Shown: positions 52,035 through 61,114 of the stretch, piece by piece | Layout of the letters: each line of letters opens with the position of its first letter | Position numbering within the stretch: the stretch's first letter is position 1 | DNA from: Phil1 sp963643205 | Lineage (GTDB): Bacteria > Bacillota > Clostridia > Christensenellales > CAG-138 | Assembly (NCBI GenBank): GCA_963643205.1 | Contig: CAVIJJ010000004.1 | Location: forward strand, 1-64,000 | Length of the DNA: 64,000 nt | Reading direction: 5' to 3' | Notes under the pieces: model-generated | Told to the model about the DNA's origin: nothing | The model's input: only the letters and a program-made list of their open reading frames with translations | Database searches by the model: none | Translations under genes and position numbers: made by a program

Positions 52035-53822
52035 TTATATCGCGCGGGTATAGCGCTTGAGCCATTCACGCTCGTCCTCTTCCATAAGCGGGGCAAGCGT
52101 CTTGTAAACAAAGCTGTGGTATTCGTTGAGCATGCGCTTATCCTCGTCGCTAAGCAGGGCGGGATCGATGGCGTCCAGGTCTATGGGCGCGCAGGTCAGC
52201 GTTTCAAAATACATAAACTGGCCGTATTCATTCTTTTCACCCTTGCGGCAAACAAGCAGGTTCTCCGTGCGTATGCCGTGACTGCCCTCTATGTATATGC
52301 CGGGCTCGTCGCTTGTGACCATGCCCTCTTCAAATACGCAGGAATCTATGCGTTCCGGCACTACCTTCCAGCGGAAGCCGTTAGGCCCTTCGTGCACGTT
52401 AAGCAGGTATCCAACGCCGTGGCCTGTGCCGTGCTTGTAATCAAGGCCCTCTTCCCATAACGGACCGCGGGCAAGAACATCAAAGTTAAGGCCGCGGCAG
52501 CCGTAAAGGAACTTTACGTTCGCAAGGCGCAGCATGCTGCGCAGTACAAGCGCGAAATGTTTCTTTTCGTCATCCGTAAGCGGACCTACGGCGATTGTGC
52601 GGGTTATGTCCGTTGTGCCTTCGTAATACTGTCCGCCGCTGTCCACAAGCAGGAAGCCGTGCGGTTCAACGGTAAGGTTGCTTTCCTCCGTGGGCCCGTA
52701 GTGCGGCAGCGCGGCATGGGGGCCGTAGGCTGAAATGGTGCCGAAGCTCAGGCCAAGGTTGCCGTTGGTAGCGTAGCGCATGGAGTCTATCTTGGCGGCG
52801 GCCGAAAGCTCGCTCATAGGCTCCTTGCCAACGGTTTCCTTAACCCAGCGCATGAAGCGCGTTACAACAAGGCCGTCCTTTATATGCGCCTTGCGCATGT
52901 TTTCAATCTCAACGGGGTTCTTTATGGCCTTCTTCAGCTGCTCGGGGTTAACCTCATCAACTATTATGGCCTTTTCGGAAAACTTTTCGTAAAGCGCGTA
53001 GTTTACGGAAGCGGAGCTGAGCAGTATAGCGTCGCCCTCATCATAACGGGAGGCAAAGGAATAAATATCGTTATAAGGCAGAAGCGTAACGCCAAGCTCC
53101 CTTAAATATTCCTTTACGCAGAAATGGAACTTTGTTTCGTCCGCGAAAATATAAGCCGCGTCGCGCTCTATAACGGCGTATGAAAGGAACACGGGATTGC
53201 ACTCCACGTCCCCGCCGCGAAGATTGAAAAGCCAGGCTATATCGTCAAGCGTGCTGAGCACATGCGCGTCCGCGTCCTTTTCAACAAGCACATTTCTTAT
53301 ATCCTTAAGCTTGTCCGCCGCGCTTACGCCAACGCTGTCCACGCCCAGAACATATACGGGGGAAGCGGGCAGGGCGGGACGATCCTCCCAAATGTCGCCC
53401 ACAAGGTCCATATCCTCTTCAATGGTTATGTCCTTTGCGGAAAGTATCTTTTCAAGGCGCATAGCGGTTGCGGCGGGAACGGTACGGCCGTCCATGCCTA
53501 CAACGCTGCCCTCGGGAAGGGAGGCAAGGTACTCGGTTGTTGTGGGCACGCCCTCTTCGCCCATTTTCATAAGCTTTATGGGGCTGCCCTGAATCTGCTC
53601 CTCGGCCTGAATAAAGTAGCGCCCGTCAACCCAAAGCGCGGCCTCGGTCATGGTTACTATAAGCGTACCCGCGGAGCCGGTGAAACCCGAAAGGTATTGC
53701 CTTGATTTGAAATACGGGTTTACGTATTCGGACAGATGGAAGTCCGCCGTGGGCACATAGTACGCGCTCACGCCTTTTTGCTGCATAAGCGCCCTAAGGC
53801 GCGTAAGTCTTTCGGCAATCAT
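52035..53822 (-). CDS. Xaa-Pro aminopeptidase, M24B family
   Basis: The 595-aa product is the long APP form. Two N-terminal creatinase-like domains (1-310) precede the pita-bread catalytic domain. Metal-binding sites are LLVDSGGQYYEGTTDITRT (two Asp), HGTGHGVGYLLNVHEGP (His) and later Glu residues in SDEPGIYIEGSHGIRTEN. It removes an N-terminal residue before proline. It overlaps the upstream M42 gene by 4 nt (ATGA) and ends the operon. Confidence 0.95.
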   Translation of the reverse strand: MIAERLTRLRALMQQKGVSAYYVPTADFHLSEYVNPYFKSRQYLSGFTGSAGTLIVTMTEAALWVDGRYFIQAEEQIQGSPIKLMKMGEEGVPTTTEYLASLPEGSVVGMDGRTVPAATAMRLEKILSAKDITIEEDMDLVGDIWEDRPALPASPVYVLGVDSVGVSAADKLKDIRNVLVEKDADAHVLSTLDDIAWLFNLRGGDVECNPVFLSYAVIERDAAYIFADETKFHFCVKEYLRELGVTLLPYNDIYSFASRYDEGDAILLSSASVNYALYEKFSEKAIIVDEVNPEQLKKAIKNPVEIENMRKAHIKDGLVVTRFMRWVKETVGKEPMSELSAAAKIDSMRYATNGNLGLSFGTISAYGPHAALPHYGPTEESNLTVEPHGFLLVDSGGQYYEGTTDITRTIAVGPLTDDEKKHFALVLRSMLRLANVKFLYGCRGLNFDVLARGPLWEEGLDYKHGTGHGVGYLLNVHEGPNGFRWKVVPERIDSCVFEEGMVTSDEPGIYIEGSHGIRTENLLVCRKGEKNEYGQFMYFETLTCAPIDLDAIDPALLSDEDKRMLNEYHSFVYKTLAPLMEEDEREWLKRYTRAI

Positions 53823-54823
53823 CTGTGCGGCAGCTCCTTTTGCTTAAGGCAGGCGCAGAGCAGCTTAACGGCATTGTCCACGTCCTTCATGTCAACCGTT
53901 TCAACGGGGGTATGTATGTAGCGGGTGGGGATTGAGATGCAGCCTGAAAGTATGCCGCCGCGGGTGCGCTGAACCGCGCCCGTGTCCGTGCCGCCCGCGC
54001 GCAGAACCTCGCGCTGATAGGGAATATTGTCCGCCTCGGCCGCCGCTTCCATAAACGCGCGCACAACGGGGGGAACTATAACGGAGCTGTCCATAACCTT
54101 TACGGTGGGGCCGCAGCCTAAGGCAACCTCCATGCGGCTGCATTCGGGTATATCGCCAACGCCGGTTACGTCAAGGCTGATGTTAAGGTCGGGTTCGATT
54201 GCGTAAGCCGCGGGGCTTGAACCGCGAAGGCCAACCTCTTCCTGAACGGTGAATACGGCATAAACATCATGCTCGCTCTTCATCTGCTTCATGGCCTCGG
54301 CTACTATGGCGCAGCAAATCCTGTCGTCCATGGCGCCGCAGGCGGCGCGCTCGCCAAGCTCAACATAGTTGGTAACATAAACGGCCATGTCGCCTATGCT
54401 TACCTTCTTTTCAGCCTCTTCGCGGCCGGAACAGCCTATGTCTATATAAAGCTCGTTGAATGTGGTCTCGTTCACGCCGTGCTTGGCGGTATTCTCAAAA
54501 TAGGTAACGCCCTTTACGCCGTTTTCAAACACAACCTCGCGCGCGGTGGCGATAATGGGGTTCACGCCGCCAACGCGGGCAACGCGCAGGAACCCCTTTT
54601 CGTCTATCGCGACCACTATGAAACCAATCTGGTCCATGTGCGCGCTGACCATTATCTTTTTGCCGCTTGTGCCGCGCTTGTGGGCGATAAGGTTGCCCAT
54701 GGCGTCGCGATAAACCTCATCCGCGTAGGGGGCGACATATTGCTTTATAACCTCGGCAGCCTTGTCCTCGCGTCCGGAGGGGCCGTACGCGCCGAGAATG
54801 TTCTTTATCATAGTTATATCCAT
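53819..54823 (-). CDS. M42 family aminopeptidase, paralogue 1
   Basis: The 334-aa protein is a cytosolic dimetal aminopeptidase of the glutamyl/TET type. Metal and catalytic residues: His62 and Asp64 in SAHMDQIGFIV, Asp in GAMDDRICCAIVAEAM, the Glu pair in TVQEEVGLRG, the DVTGVGD segment and the final His of RYIHTPVE. It is 3 nt downstream of paralogue 2 and overlaps the M24B gene by 4 nt. Substrate preference cannot be read. Confidence 0.94.
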   Translation of the reverse strand: MDITMIKNILGAYGPSGREDKAAEVIKQYVAPYADEVYRDAMGNLIAHKRGTSGKKIMVSAHMDQIGFIVVAIDEKGFLRVARVGGVNPIIATAREVVFENGVKGVTYFENTAKHGVNETTFNELYIDIGCSGREEAEKKVSIGDMAVYVTNYVELGERAACGAMDDRICCAIVAEAMKQMKSEHDVYAVFTVQEEVGLRGSSPAAYAIEPDLNISLDVTGVGDIPECSRMEVALGCGPTVKVMDSSVIVPPVVRAFMEAAAEADNIPYQREVLRAGGTDTGAVQRTRGGILSGCISIPTRYIHTPVETVDMKDVDNAVKLLCACLKQKELPHR

Positions 54824-54826
54824 AAA

Positions 54827-55849
54827 TCAAAGCACCTCGTTGAATTTTTTGTTCTTTAGGAAAGCATCGGCCAGAGCGTACGCGGCGTTTATATCGTCTA
54901 TGTCCGCTATGCTCGCCGGGGAATGGATATAGCGGCAGGGCACGGAAATGCAGCCGGTTTTGCAGCCCGCGCGCACGCGCTGTGCGGGGCCCTGATCGTT
55001 TGAACCGGTGGTACCCTGCCTGGGCTGCCACTTTATGTTGTTTTCCTTTGCGGTTTCGCAAAGCGCCTTGAACATATCGGGCGAAACTATGGTGGCGCCG
55101 TCCATAAAGGATATAGCCGCGCCGTGGCTCATCTTTGTTACAAAGCCCGCGTCCTTAACATCCGGCATGTCATTGGCGGTGGTACCCTCGAGTATTATTG
55201 CCACGTCGGGAGCAACGTTGTACGCCGCGGCGTGCATGCCGCGAAGGCCGATCTCTTCCTGAACGGTGAAGGCGGCGTAAAAATCGCAGTCGTAGTTATT
55301 TTCAAGAAGCTGCATAAGTATGGCGCAGCCTATGCGGTCGTCAAGAGCCTTGCCGAGAACTCTTTTGCTGCCCAGACGCTTAAACTTGGTGGCAAAGCCT
55401 ATCCTGTCGCCGGGCTTAACGTATTTAAGCGCGTCGTCCTTATCCCTTGCGCCTATATCAACGAAAAGCTCGCTGTGGCTGAGCACGGTTTTGCGGTCCG
55501 CGGCGGTTTGCAGGTGAATGGCCTTTGCGCCTATAACACCCTCAAGCATATCGTCGCCTACAAGTACACGCTTTGAAACAACCACGCGGGAGTCTATGCC
55601 GCGCTGACCGTATGCGAGAAGGCCGTTGTCAAGCACGCCTATAACCATCATGCCAACCTCGTCCATGTGCGCCGCGACCATAACGCGGGGACCCTTTCCG
55701 GGTTTATGCACAACCAGGTTGCCCATAGCGTCCGTTTTCATTTCAAGGCCCTCTATGCCCGAAAGCTCGGCCTTTATGTAGCGGCGAACACGGCCCTCGT
55801 CACCGGGTAAGCCTATAAGGTTAGAAAGTTCTTCTAATCGTCTAAGCAT
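54827..55849 (-). CDS. M42 family aminopeptidase, paralogue 2
   Basis: The product is 340 aa from the ATG at 55849, with GGGAGGA upstream; an in-frame ATG at 55864 is less likely. Metal motifs: AAHMDEVGMMVIG, KALDDRIGCAILMQLL, TVQEEIGLRGMHAA, the Glu of ILEGTTANDMP and RYIHSPAS at the end. It overlaps paralogue 3 by 16 nt. It differs widely from paralogues 1 and 3, so the array is old rather than a recent duplication. Confidence 0.94.
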   Translation of the reverse strand: MLRRLEELSNLIGLPGDEGRVRRYIKAELSGIEGLEMKTDAMGNLVVHKPGKGPRVMVAAHMDEVGMMVIGVLDNGLLAYGQRGIDSRVVVSKRVLVGDDMLEGVIGAKAIHLQTAADRKTVLSHSELFVDIGARDKDDALKYVKPGDRIGFATKFKRLGSKRVLGKALDDRIGCAILMQLLENNYDCDFYAAFTVQEEIGLRGMHAAAYNVAPDVAIILEGTTANDMPDVKDAGFVTKMSHGAAISFMDGATIVSPDMFKALCETAKENNIKWQPRQGTTGSNDQGPAQRVRAGCKTGCISVPCRYIHSPASIADIDDINAAYALADAFLKNKKFNEVL

Positions 55850-56880
55850 AGCTTTTCCTCCCAATCCGCGCCTATGTTCTGAGCGAAGCGCGCTATAACC
55901 TTGGCGCAGTTTTTAAGCGTTGTAAGCGAAATTTCCTCAACGCTCGTGTGCATATACCTAAGCGGCAGCGATATAAGCCCGGTGGCTACGCCGCCCATCT
56001 CTGTCTGGGTGTGCCAGGCATCGGTTCCGGTATTCGCGGGGGCTACGTCGTAATCCCAGGGAATGTTTTGCTCATCCGCGGCGGCGGTTATCATCTTAAA
56101 CATCTTGGGATGTATGTTAGGGCCGCAGGTTATGGAAACCTTTTCTATGTCTATCGCGTCAAATGGCTTTACGCCGGGGGTGGGCGCGTGGCAAACATCC
56201 ATGGCTATGGCCATGTCGGGCTTGGCGTTCCAAACGCTTGCACGGGCGCCGCCGCCGGCGCTTTCCTCCTGCACGGTGGCGCAGAATACAACCTGGCAGT
56301 CAAGCTTTGTTTTCTTAAGCAAATCCATTGCCTCGAGCATAACGGTTATGCAGGCGCGGTCATCAAACGTTTTGCCGGCTACTATGTTGTTCTTAAGCTT
56401 CATAGGCGGCAGCAGGGCGAACGTTACATTGTCGCCCACGCGAACAAGCTCCTTTACCTCGTCCGCGTCAAGCCCGGTATCGCATACCATATCGTCTATG
56501 GAATAGGGCTTCGTATCGTCCCCGGGCTGCTGAAGATGCGGGGGAATGGCGCCGACAACGGCGTTGAGCACCTTTTTGCCGTGCACAAGCACTTCACTGC
56601 CGGGCAACACGCGCGGATCAACGCCCGCAACGGAGCGGATGCGCAGCAGTCCGTCGTCCTCAACGGCGGTTACCATCATGCCAACCTCGTCCATGTGCGC
56701 CTGCACCAGCAGCACCGGGCCGTGATCGCCGATGCGCGCGTAGGTGTTGCCCATAGGATCGATAAAAATGTCGTCCGTATAGGCTTTGTAATATCCCTTG
56801 ACAACCTCGGACACGGCAACCTCGTTGCCGGTTACGCCCGGCTTGGTGGTCAAAGCGGATAGCGCCTCAAATACATCCAT
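55834..56880 (-). CDS. M42 family aminopeptidase, paralogue 3
   Basis: The 348-aa protein has the same fold and metal motifs: VQAHMDEVGMMVTAVE, KTFDDRACITVMLEAM, ATVQEESAGGGARAS and LRYMHTSVEE. The GGG stretch after the QEE motif replaces GLRG of the other two and may alter the substrate pocket. It follows the M19 dipeptidase gene by 51 nt in the same operon. Confidence 0.94.
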   Translation of the reverse strand: MDVFEALSALTTKPGVTGNEVAVSEVVKGYYKAYTDDIFIDPMGNTYARIGDHGPVLLVQAHMDEVGMMVTAVEDDGLLRIRSVAGVDPRVLPGSEVLVHGKKVLNAVVGAIPPHLQQPGDDTKPYSIDDMVCDTGLDADEVKELVRVGDNVTFALLPPMKLKNNIVAGKTFDDRACITVMLEAMDLLKKTKLDCQVVFCATVQEESAGGGARASVWNAKPDMAIAMDVCHAPTPGVKPFDAIDIEKVSITCGPNIHPKMFKMITAAADEQNIPWDYDVAPANTGTDAWHTQTEMGGVATGLISLPLRYMHTSVEEISLTTLKNCAKVIARFAQNIGADWEEKLCLDD

Positions 56881-56931
56881 AAGCGTTTCTCCTCCTGTTT
56901 AATCGGCTTTTATTGAAAAGTGATAAGCTTA

Positions 56932-57903
56932 TTAACCTACGGTTTCCTTTATAAGCCTAAGGGCGTTAAGGTGAGTTATCTTGTCTACCTCGTCCGCGGT
57001 GAAGCAGGTATTAAAGGCCTCTTCAAGCATGGGGAAGCCTTCCACGCCGCCGAACTCAAGGTCGCAGCCTATGCCGTCAAAGTCGCTGCCGAGGGCAACT
57101 ATATCTATGCCGGCCTTGTCGGCCATGTAGCGCGCGTGGCGCACAACATCCGCGCAGTATGTGTAAGAAGCGTTGTCCACCAGGAAGTCGGACGAGAAGT
57201 TAAGGCCTACAACGCCGCCCTTGTCGGCAACGGCGCGCAGCATATCGTCGGTAAGGTTGCGCATAACGGGGCAGAGAGCCCTGGCGTTTGAATGGGAAGC
57301 GGTGAAGGGCTTGGAGGAATATTTTACAACGTCCCAGAAGCCGCCGTCGCTGAGGTGCGCGGTATCTATTATCATGCCAAGCTCGTTCATGCGCTTAACA
57401 ACCTCTATACCGAAGGGCTTAAGTCCGCCGTTGGGATCAAGGCAGTTGGGGAAGCCAAGGGTGTTCTCCTGGTTGTGGGTGAGGGTGATAAGCCTTACGC
57501 CGCGGCGATACATTTCGTCGAGCCTTTCTATTTTGCCGTCGAGCGGTACGCCGTTTTCAATAGTCATCATTGAAGACATTACGCCGTCCGCAATGTTCTT
57601 TTCAATGTCCGCGTATTTGCCGATGGGGCGGATCATGTCCGCGTTAGCGGCAAGCTGACGATCGTAGCAATCGGCGGCATCATTAAAGAAGTCCCATTCA
57701 TCGGCCTCACCGGTGGTTTCGGCTATGCGCTTCATGGGCGGAATGTACAGCGCAAGGCACTGCAGCAGGCTGCCCGCCTCTTTCATGCGGACCAGGTCCA
57801 GCATACCCTCGGGATTGGAGCGCAGGTTTTTATGCTCTTCGTCCCTCATAACTTCGCACACTATCGTGTCGCAATGCAAGTCTACAAAACGCATTTTACT
57901 CAT
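56932..57903 (-). CDS. Membrane-dipeptidase-type M19 peptidase
   Basis: The 323-aa protein has metal site HCD (His10, Asp12 in VDLHCDTIV), the bridging Glu in MMTIENGVPL, His residues in LTLTHNQEN and TASHSNARAL, and the terminal GSDFDGI. Renal-dipeptidase relatives cleave dipeptides, including those with a D-residue. No signal peptide, so cytoplasmic. GGAGGAG ribosome site; 3 nt downstream of the amidase gene. With the amidase it could handle wall-derived peptides (inferred). Confidence 0.94.
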   Translation of the reverse strand: MSKMRFVDLHCDTIVCEVMRDEEHKNLRSNPEGMLDLVRMKEAGSLLQCLALYIPPMKRIAETTGEADEWDFFNDAADCYDRQLAANADMIRPIGKYADIEKNIADGVMSSMMTIENGVPLDGKIERLDEMYRRGVRLITLTHNQENTLGFPNCLDPNGGLKPFGIEVVKRMNELGMIIDTAHLSDGGFWDVVKYSSKPFTASHSNARALCPVMRNLTDDMLRAVADKGGVVGLNFSSDFLVDNASYTYCADVVRHARYMADKAGIDIVALGSDFDGIGCDLEFGGVEGFPMLEEAFNTCFTADEVDKITHLNALRLIKETVG

Positions 57904-57906
57904 TGT

Positions 57907-58476
57907 TTATTTCTCCTCCATCTTACGCGCAACTGCCGCGCGAAAATCATCCATTGTTTTGTTGTGGAATTTCCACCAGTGTTCAGGGTCCAGATGACCG
58001 CTTGCCGTGCCGCGCAGATATCCCTCGCGGTGGCTTATTATTTCGTTTATCTCAATTGTGGGATACTGCCTTATAAGATACGCGCAGAGTTCAACGGCGT
58101 TGTTCCATATACGATCAAAATACGGCTGAAAATGAGCGGTATCGTAATCGACTATGTCAAAATCGCTCGTGTAGATCATTCCGGCGGGTTCGCACAGCTC
58201 AATGCCTATGTGATCGTTGTTGTCCGATCCTCCGGCATGCCAGCCGCGCATATCCCAGGGCAGGTACTGCATAACGGTTTCGTCGTCCGCAAAGGCATGC
58301 ACACATACCTCGCGCCCGTTCTGCTCGCTTGCGGGTTTGTTCCAAAGATCGTACCACACGCCGGAGCGCATGCCCGGCTCTGCGGTGCTGTGAATGGTTA
58401 TGCCGCGTGGAGTGATGGTACGTCCTGACTTATAGCAGTCGTTTTCGGTCATAAGCTTAGTGATAATGTTCAGCAT
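57907..58476 (-). CDS. N-acetylmuramoyl-L-alanine amidase (Amidase_2)
   Basis: The 189-aa protein is one T7-lysozyme/PGRP-type zinc amidase domain. The first zinc His is in GITIHSTAEPG, the core has RGWHAGGSDNNDHIGIELCE, and the second zinc site is SGHLDPEHWW. It is expected to cut between MurNAc and L-alanine. No signal peptide or wall-binding repeats, so either intracellular or released by lysis. Prophage amidases look similar, but no phage genes are near. First gene of the six-gene peptidase operon. Confidence 0.92.
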   Translation of the reverse strand: MLNIITKLMTENDCYKSGRTITPRGITIHSTAEPGMRSGVWYDLWNKPASEQNGREVCVHAFADDETVMQYLPWDMRGWHAGGSDNNDHIGIELCEPAGMIYTSDFDIVDYDTAHFQPYFDRIWNNAVELCAYLIRQYPTIEINEIISHREGYLRGTASGHLDPEHWWKFHNKTMDDFRAAVARKMEEK

Positions 58477-58497
58477 ATATCCTCCGATTTAGGCAAA

Positions 58498-58528
58498 CTG
58501 AGTATAAAAATACCTCAGCATGATTATA
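58498..58528 (-). promoter_or_regulatory. Promoter -10 box with inverted repeat, peptidase operon
   Basis: On the minus strand a TATAAT (58528-58523) is followed by the inverted repeat CTGAG (58518-58514) and CTCAG (58502-58498), with partial AT pairing inside. It would lie at the transcription start and could be an operator. No good -35 box was seen. Confidence 0.4.
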
Positions 58529-58607
58529 CTACACATTTTTTGATAAATAAAGGGGCTCTAACCGTTATAGAAAAGGCTAAAAAGCAATAGAAATGCAAAA
58601 TAATATA

Positions 58608-58616
58608 TGCTATAAT
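58608..58616 (+). promoter_or_regulatory. Extended -10 promoter of the EamA transporter gene
   Basis: TGCTATAAT (58608-58616) is an extended -10 element with no clear -35. Transcription would begin at or next to the ATG at 58623. Confidence 0.45.
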
Positions 58617-58622
58617 CAAAAT

Positions 58623-59558
58623 ATGAATAAGAAACAGATGCAAAGCAATTTAATGTTGGTACTCGTGGCGATTATCTGGGGCACGGCTTTCGTGTTTCAG
58701 CAGATGGGCGGGGATTCTATGAGCGCGTACTCTTTCAACGCGCTGCGTTCACTTGCCGCGGGTATAGCTTTGCTTCCGCTTATAGCGTTCAACAATGCCA
58801 GGGCAAAGAAAAACGGTCAGGTAAGTGAGGCTGACCCGAAAGCAAAACGCACGCTTATAATTGGCGGCCTGGTTGTTGGTACGGCGTTGGCGGTGGCAAG
58901 CGCGCTGCAGCAGCTTGGCCTTGGGTACACAACCGTGGGCAAGGCCGGGTTTATAACGGCAATGTACATTGTGTTCGTTCCCGTGTTCGGAATATTCCAG
59001 CATAAAAAGCTTCCGATTACGGTTTGGATAAGCGTTTTGCTCGGCGTTGTGGGCCTGTATTTCCTTTCCATATTCGGCACCGGCAGCTTTACGCTTGAAA
59101 AAGGCGATACGCTTGTGCTCCTCTGCGCATTCGGATACAGCGCGCACATCCTTTTGATAGATCATTTTTCACCAAAGGTAGACGGCGTGAAGATGAGCTG
59201 CATTCAGTTCTTCACCTGCGCCGTTGTTTCCGCGATATTCATGCTTATAGACGGCAATATCCCCTCCTGGCAGAATATAGGCGAAGCGATTATCCCCATT
59301 CTTTATACCGGCGTAATGTCCAGCGGCGTTGGCTATACGCTGCAGATTATTGCCCAGAAGAATACCGAACCCGCCGTAGCATCGCTGCTGATGAGCCTTG
59401 AAAGCGTTTTCTCGGCCCTTGCCGGCTGGGTTATGCTTGGTCAGGGATTCTCCGGCCACGAGTTTGCGGGCTGCGTTATAATGTTCGCGGCGATAGTGCT
59501 TGCTCAGCTGCCGGACCTTTTGGCCGCCGCCAAGAAGAAAAAGGGAAAGACCGCGTAA
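58623..59558 (+). CDS. EamA (DMT) family transporter
   Basis: The product is 311 aa from the ATG at 58623. Ten transmembrane helices form two EamA halves, beginning LMLVLVAIIWGTAFVFQQMG and, in the second half, MLIDGNIPSWQNIGEAIIPI with ALAGWVMLGQGFSG near the end. The substrate, a metabolite or amino acid, is unknown. The start is uncertain: no Shine-Dalgarno is present before the ATGs at 58593, 58623, 58638 or 58653, and an extended -10 box ends 6 nt before 58623. Confidence 0.88.
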   Translation: MNKKQMQSNLMLVLVAIIWGTAFVFQQMGGDSMSAYSFNALRSLAAGIALLPLIAFNNARAKKNGQVSEADPKAKRTLIIGGLVVGTALAVASALQQLGLGYTTVGKAGFITAMYIVFVPVFGIFQHKKLPITVWISVLLGVVGLYFLSIFGTGSFTLEKGDTLVLLCAFGYSAHILLIDHFSPKVDGVKMSCIQFFTCAVVSAIFMLIDGNIPSWQNIGEAIIPILYTGVMSSGVGYTLQIIAQKNTEPAVASLLMSLESVFSALAGWVMLGQGFSGHEFAGCVIMFAAIVLAQLPDLLAAAKKKKGKTA

Positions 59559-59578
59559 AACAAAAAGTGACTTATGCA

Positions 59579-59609
59579 AAAAATCTCCGAGTGATCGGAG
59601 ATTTTTTTA
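59579..59609. terminator. Bidirectional terminator
   Basis: Stem AATCTCCGA (59582-59590) / TCGGAGATT (59595-59603) with GTGA loop and long A/T runs, between the EamA gene and the convergent MutS-like gene. Confidence 0.9.
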
Positions 59610-59639
59610 GTTCATTATATAGACTGCAATTCGGATAAG

Positions 59640-61097
59640 CTATTTAATATCCTGCAGTATTTCGTCCTTCAGCGCGAGCAAAGCGCATATATTTCTGGCG
59701 TCACGCGGGCAGCTTTCCGCGCCCTGCGCGCGATAAAGGCCATAGTTCATGTGCGATGCTATTATGTCCGCGCCCTTCTTTTGCCCGTTCGCGGCGGCTA
59801 TTTCCTCGGCAACCTTTGCCATATCCATATCCTTAAGGCCCTTCACCTCAAAGTGGGCCGAGGCAAGGGAGGCCACGCCGTCGTAATGCGTTGTAAGTAC
59901 GCTTACGCTGGGCTGCTTATTAAGGTATCTCGTAACCGCACGCACTATCATAGCGCCCTCCTCGGGGTTGGTGCCGCGGGCAAACTCATCAAGAAGGATA
60001 AGGCTTATGCCCTCTGTTTGAGCGGCGGCCTGCTCAACCTCGTTGAACTGCACAATTTCCGCGCCAAAGCTTGAAAGACCGCGATCCATATCCTCAAGAT
60101 CCTCGCTTACTATGAATATGCCGCCGAAAAGGGGCAGCCTGGCGTGCTTGGCAAAGGGCAATAAGCCCGCTTTCACAAGCATTGCGTTCAGCGCGAGCGT
60201 TTTCAGCGCAACGCTCTTGCCGCCCATGTTAGCGCCGGTTATAACCGTTGCGCCGAGCGGTGCCTCAAGCGAAACGGGAGTAAAGTGCCTTTCCCTTTCA
60301 AAAAGGGCATCGGCAACGCGCGGGTTTATCATATCTTCCATTTCAACGGGGCCATTTGAAAATTCCGGCATAACTCCGCCGTAGCGCATGGCAACCTCGG
60401 CGCGGGCAATTGTAAAATCAAGCTCGCCCACGTTGTCCATGCAGGAAATTATATCATTCGCGTACGGAACGAGAGATAAGCATATTTCGCGGCGGATTCG
60501 GCGCTCCTCAACGTCCTCCCGGCCAACGATCGCGCTTCTTTTAGCCGTAAGCTCGGCGCGCTCCTCGCTGTTTGCCGCGCGGCGGATAAGCTCCTCTATG
60601 TCGCGCTTTTCGCGCCTTGCCTGCTTAAGCTCCGCGGACGCGTTGTCCGCTATAAAAAATGTCGCTGCGCGGTTGCCGTCCGGGTCGATTATCTTAAGCG
60701 GCTCGGTCTGCGCGGGGATTGATATGCCCTCAAGGTGTGCCTTGGCCTTTACCTCGTCAAGCACGGGGGATATAAGCTCGGTTTGCAGCAAAAAACGCTT
60801 AAGCTCAAAAAGCTCAAGCTCGCTCAACGCGCCCTCGGAAAGATTCATAACGCTTCTGCGTATATCCTTCATGGGCATCATAAGCCGCTGAAGGCGGCCG
60901 TACTCAAAGCTTAGCGAAGTATAGCTTGCCATAACGCGGCATACGTTTGAAAGCTGCAGCTTAAGCTCATCAAGCTCATCGGGATTGAAAAAGCGCAGCT
61001 TGTTTACGCGCGCCTGGCCGTAAGGGCTTGAACAGGAAAGCGAATTGATAACATACCTGAATCCTATGTTCTCCTGCTGGGAAAATGTCATTGCCAT
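59640..61097 (-). CDS. MutS-family ATPase, KamB-like
   Basis: The product is 485 aa from the ATG at 61097, with AAGGAG upstream; an in-frame TTG at 61118 would overlap the previous stop. It lacks the mismatch-recognition and connector domains of MutS. A helical core (about 1-280) precedes the ATPase, which has Walker A TGANMGGKS (287-295), Walker B LILLDEFARGTNPEEG and the switch His in LTTHYDG. No Smr domain, so it is not MutS2. I recall similar proteins (KamB) beside lysine 5,6-aminomutase genes; none lie in this window. It follows the P-loop partner by 17 nt. Confidence 0.82.
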   Translation of the reverse strand: MAMTFSQQENIGFRYVINSLSCSSPYGQARVNKLRFFNPDELDELKLQLSNVCRVMASYTSLSFEYGRLQRLMMPMKDIRRSVMNLSEGALSELELFELKRFLLQTELISPVLDEVKAKAHLEGISIPAQTEPLKIIDPDGNRAATFFIADNASAELKQARREKRDIEELIRRAANSEERAELTAKRSAIVGREDVEERRIRREICLSLVPYANDIISCMDNVGELDFTIARAEVAMRYGGVMPEFSNGPVEMEDMINPRVADALFERERHFTPVSLEAPLGATVITGANMGGKSVALKTLALNAMLVKAGLLPFAKHARLPLFGGIFIVSEDLEDMDRGLSSFGAEIVQFNEVEQAAAQTEGISLILLDEFARGTNPEEGAMIVRAVTRYLNKQPSVSVLTTHYDGVASLASAHFEVKGLKDMDMAKVAEEIAAANGQKKGADIIASHMNYGLYRAQGAESCPRDARNICALLALKDEILQDIK

Positions 61098-61114
61098 TTT
61101 GCTTCTCTCCTTTA

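Noticed and set aside
57907..58476. Prophage endolysin
   Set aside because: The amidase could be phage-derived, but it is embedded in a peptidase operon without holin or phage structural genes.
59640..61097. MutS2 or mismatch-repair MutS
   Set aside because: It lacks the mismatch-binding and connector domains of MutS and the Smr nuclease domain of MutS2; length is only 485 aa.
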